A stretch of 64,000 nucleotides of DNA from Apilactobacillus ozensis DSM 23829 = JCM 17196 (GTDB lineage: Bacteria > Bacillota > Bacilli > Lactobacillales > Lactobacillaceae), in NCBI RefSeq assembly GCF_001435995.1, contig NZ_AYYQ01000002.1, positions 25,061-89,060 on the forward strand. The letters are read 5' to 3'. The notes beneath the pieces are model-generated. The model had not been told where the DNA came from. It did no database searches and was given only the letters and a program-made list of their open reading frames with translations. The position numbers and the translations under genes are program-made. Every line of letters begins with the position of its first letter. Positions within the stretch are counted from its first letter, which is position 1. Positions 62,268 to 64,000 of this stretch are shown piece by piece.

Positions 62268-63169
62268 TATTTATCCCCCTTATCTTTGGTTAAAATATTA
62301 AGCAATGATTCTTCTAAATCTTCTTGTTGACGTTGTACGTTGTTAATATTAATTTGCGCATTAACTAATGCCTTTAGTGAGTCATTAAGGGCAGTCCCCT
62401 TGTCTTTAACTTCAATGGTTCTATCAACAATATGTGCATCTAGACCGATAGATTGAATAGCTTTTAAACCAGCTGCATTATCTGAAGTGTTGAGCTTAAT
62501 AATAGCGTTATCAGATGACAAGAATGATTGAGCATCACTTTGCTTAACGACTTTACCATGATTAATAACTACATAATAATCAGCGATTCGCGCTAATTCA
62601 TCTAGTAGATGACTAGAAATTAAAATACTAATGCCTCTTTTAGATAATTTAAGCAATAAATCACGTAAGTCATGAGTAGATTGTGGGTCTAGTCCATTCA
62701 TGGGTTCATCTAATATTAACAATTTAGGATGATTCAGTAAGGCCATGGCAATACCTAATCTTTGGCGCATTCCTAATGAATAGTTTTTAGCTTTTCGATT
62801 TGCAAAAGATGAAATTTGAGTTTCATCCATGATTTGTTTAATTTCTGCGTCAGAAGTTGATCCGTTATTAAATAATTTTAAATTTTGAATTCCAGTCATG
62901 TGACCGTATAGTGCTGGAGTTTCAATCATTGAACCGACATTTTTAAGTCCTTTACGGGAGCCTTTTTTTAATTTTTCATTATTTACTAAAATACTACCTG
63001 ATGAGTAGTTAGTTAAACCGACGATTGATTTCATGATAGTTGATTTTCCGGCACCATTTGGGCCAATTAGACCTAAAATAGAACCAGGTTTAATATCAAA
63101 TGATACGTTATGCAAGGCCTTGGTACGACCATAGAATTTAGTTAAATTTTTAATTTCTAAGGTATTCAT
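62267..63169 (-). CDS. ABC transporter ATP-binding protein (BcrA-like)
   Basis: 300 residues with GGAGAG before the ATG. Walker A GPNGAGKSTI, Q-loop IETPALYGHMTG (Glu in place of the usual Gln, a variant typical of lantibiotic-immunity LanF/BcrA ATPases), signature YSLGMRQRLGIAMALL, Walker B LLILDEPMNGLDP and switch SSHLLDE. It drives the permeases encoded downstream. The E-loop supports assignment to the bacitracin/lantibiotic resistance group. Confidence 0.9.
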   Translation of the reverse strand: MNTLEIKNLTKFYGRTKALHNVSFDIKPGSILGLIGPNGAGKSTIMKSIVGLTNYSSGSILVNNEKLKKGSRKGLKNVGSMIETPALYGHMTGIQNLKLFNNGSTSDAEIKQIMDETQISSFANRKAKNYSLGMRQRLGIAMALLNHPKLLILDEPMNGLDPQSTHDLRDLLLKLSKRGISILISSHLLDELARIADYYVVINHGKVVKQSDAQSFLSSDNAIIKLNTSDNAAGLKAIQSIGLDAHIVDRTIEVKDKGTALNDSLKALVNAQININNVQRQQEDLEESLLNILTKDKGDK

Positions 63170-63410
63170 GTTCTTCTCTCCTTTGGTTAATTAGTTATGT
63201 AACTAAGTACAATATATGCTTAAAAACTTATTTTGTCAAATATGCTTAAGAAAACCTTAATGAATGGATTTACAATCGTTTCGTATTTTAAATTTTCAAT
63301 ATATGTCTTTAGTTTGAAATCTTTTTTAATAATAGCGTAATACTTCTGTAATAAAAGTGTAAAAAACATTCGATATCGTTTTCAGTATCGTGAAAGGGGA
63401 TAATAAACGT

Positions 63411-63929
63411 ATGCATTTTAAGAAAGTATCATTAACACTTGTGGGTGTTTTTGCACTATTCGTAATAATGTTCGTATCTAATAATGTTGATGCATCTGTA
63501 CGTAAGAACGTTTCGGTAACAGTTGATCAACCAACTAGCTTACAAGCAATCGCTAAAGAATATCAAACTAAAATATCAACTTTAAAATCAATTAACAATA
63601 TTAATGAAGATGTTTTGCCTCAAGGAAGCACCTTAGTTGTTCCTGAAAAGCCAACATTTAAAGTAGGAAATGTTGCTAAAAATGAATTAAATTCTAACTT
63701 ATCCAGTTCCAATGCCGCCGCTAAGGCATGGATTGCCATGCGTGAATCAGGTGGTTCATACAGTGCTAGAAATGGTGCTTGTTATGGAAAATATCAAATA
63801 TCAATCGGTCTATTCAGTGGTAATTACTCACCAAGACATCAAGAAAAAGTTGCTAACCACTACGTAGCTAGTCGTTATGGTTCATGGGTCAATGCTAAAC
63901 AATTTTGGTTAACTCATCATTGGTATTAA
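63411..63929 (+). CDS. apf: Aggregation-promoting factor-like surface protein (LysM + transglycosylase-like C-terminus)
   Basis: About 172 residues from the ATG at 63411 with AAAGGGG upstream. Signal peptide (about 6-28, cleavage near VDA), then a LysM-like region (about 30-83: SLQAIAKEYQTKISTLKSINN), a Ser/Asn linker, and a C-terminal domain from about 100: AKAWIAMRESGGSYSARNG with the putative catalytic Glu, CYGKYQISIGLFSGNYSP and YVASRYGSWVNAKQFWLTHHWY. This is the Apf pattern of lactobacilli (self-aggregation and cell-shape proteins with a lysozyme-like fold). It is wall-associated. Confidence 0.9.
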   Translation: MHFKKVSLTLVGVFALFVIMFVSNNVDASVRKNVSVTVDQPTSLQAIAKEYQTKISTLKSINNINEDVLPQGSTLVVPEKPTFKVGNVAKNELNSNLSSSNAAAKAWIAMRESGGSYSARNGACYGKYQISIGLFSGNYSPRHQEKVANHYVASRYGSWVNAKQFWLTHHWY

Positions 63930-63947
63930 AAAGAAGCCCAAAAGTGA

Positions 63948-64000
63948 TGTGAACCCCAAAAGTTAGACAACTTTTACTAGGATATTAATTCCAAATATTG
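63948..64000. mobile_element. Start of an IS3-family (IS150-like) insertion sequence, truncated by the window
   Basis: GAACCCCAAAAGTTAGACA (63951-63969), preceded by TGT, is the terminal sequence typical of IS3-family/IS150-group elements. No transposase codons are visible before the window ends. It lies 18 bases after the apf stop. Confidence 0.7.

Overview
The window is AT-rich (low GC by eye) chromosomal DNA from a Gram-positive bacterium. The gene content points to a heterofermentative member of the Lactobacillaceae: a highly expressed xylulose-5-phosphate/fructose-6-phosphate phosphoketolase, a D-2-hydroxyacid (D-lactate type) dehydrogenase tail, an LtaS-type lipoteichoic acid synthase, Spx, CcpA-type cre control, T-box leaders, many TTG/GTG starts with strong Shine-Dalgarno sites, and an aggregation-promoting-factor surface protein. 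A Fructilactobacillus/Apilactobacillus-like genome would fit, but the species cannot be fixed from this sequence alone.

Layout. 1-8 kb: end of a D-2-hydroxyacid dehydrogenase, an S66 peptidase, an XRE regulator, a FUSC exporter gene broken by two one-base lesions, an aldo/keto reductase, a CtpE-like P-type ATPase, a DUF1836 protein and a Xer-like protein without the recombinase catalytic residues. 7.7-10.4 kb: a copper operon (cop box, CopY, CopB). 10.4-17.5 kb: housekeeping genes, then a sugar block with a GntR regulator, phosphoketolase, rbsKD and, divergently, rpiA. The rbsK/rpiA spacer carries a perfect cre match and a 17-bp-arm palindrome. 17.5-31.5 kb: RNA modification, small membrane proteins, an orphan structured RNA (about 19360-19545), an ammonium transporter, an RNase Y-like protein with a degenerate KH loop, a 5'-nucleotidase, an Spx protein lacking both redox cysteines, a nucleoside hydrolase, ferredoxin-NADP reductase and a K+ channel. 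31.5-45.3 kb: envelope genes (LtaS, NlpC/P60), two ABC export systems, one of them (37.6-40.3 kb) in an operon with a LytTR regulator and a DUF3021 membrane protein behind helically phased TTAC repeats, TauE, CPBP protease, a solo TnpB element, DUF421, PnuC and an LEA-like protein. 45.3-60.6 kb: amino-acid transport (two BrnQ, three APC permeases), a C69 dipeptidase, SemiSWEET and two related MFS pumps. Three canonical T-box leaders and one degenerate T-box-like leader sit in front of the transporters. 60.6-64 kb: a BcrAB-like ABC exporter, an Apf-type LysM protein and the first bases of an IS3-family element.

How it works together: ribose and nucleosides (Rih, RbsD, RbsK, RpiA) feed the phosphoketolase pathway under catabolite control. 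Nitrogen comes from transported ammonium, amino acids and dipeptides, with tRNA-charging control of the permeases. Several exporters and envelope enzymes suggest a cell that deals with copper, membrane-active compounds and wall stress. The most notable items are the LytTR/DUF3021/ABC module with phased repeats, the orphan three-domain RNA, the cysteine-less Spx, the KH-degenerate RNase Y paralogue and the degenerate T-box-like leader.
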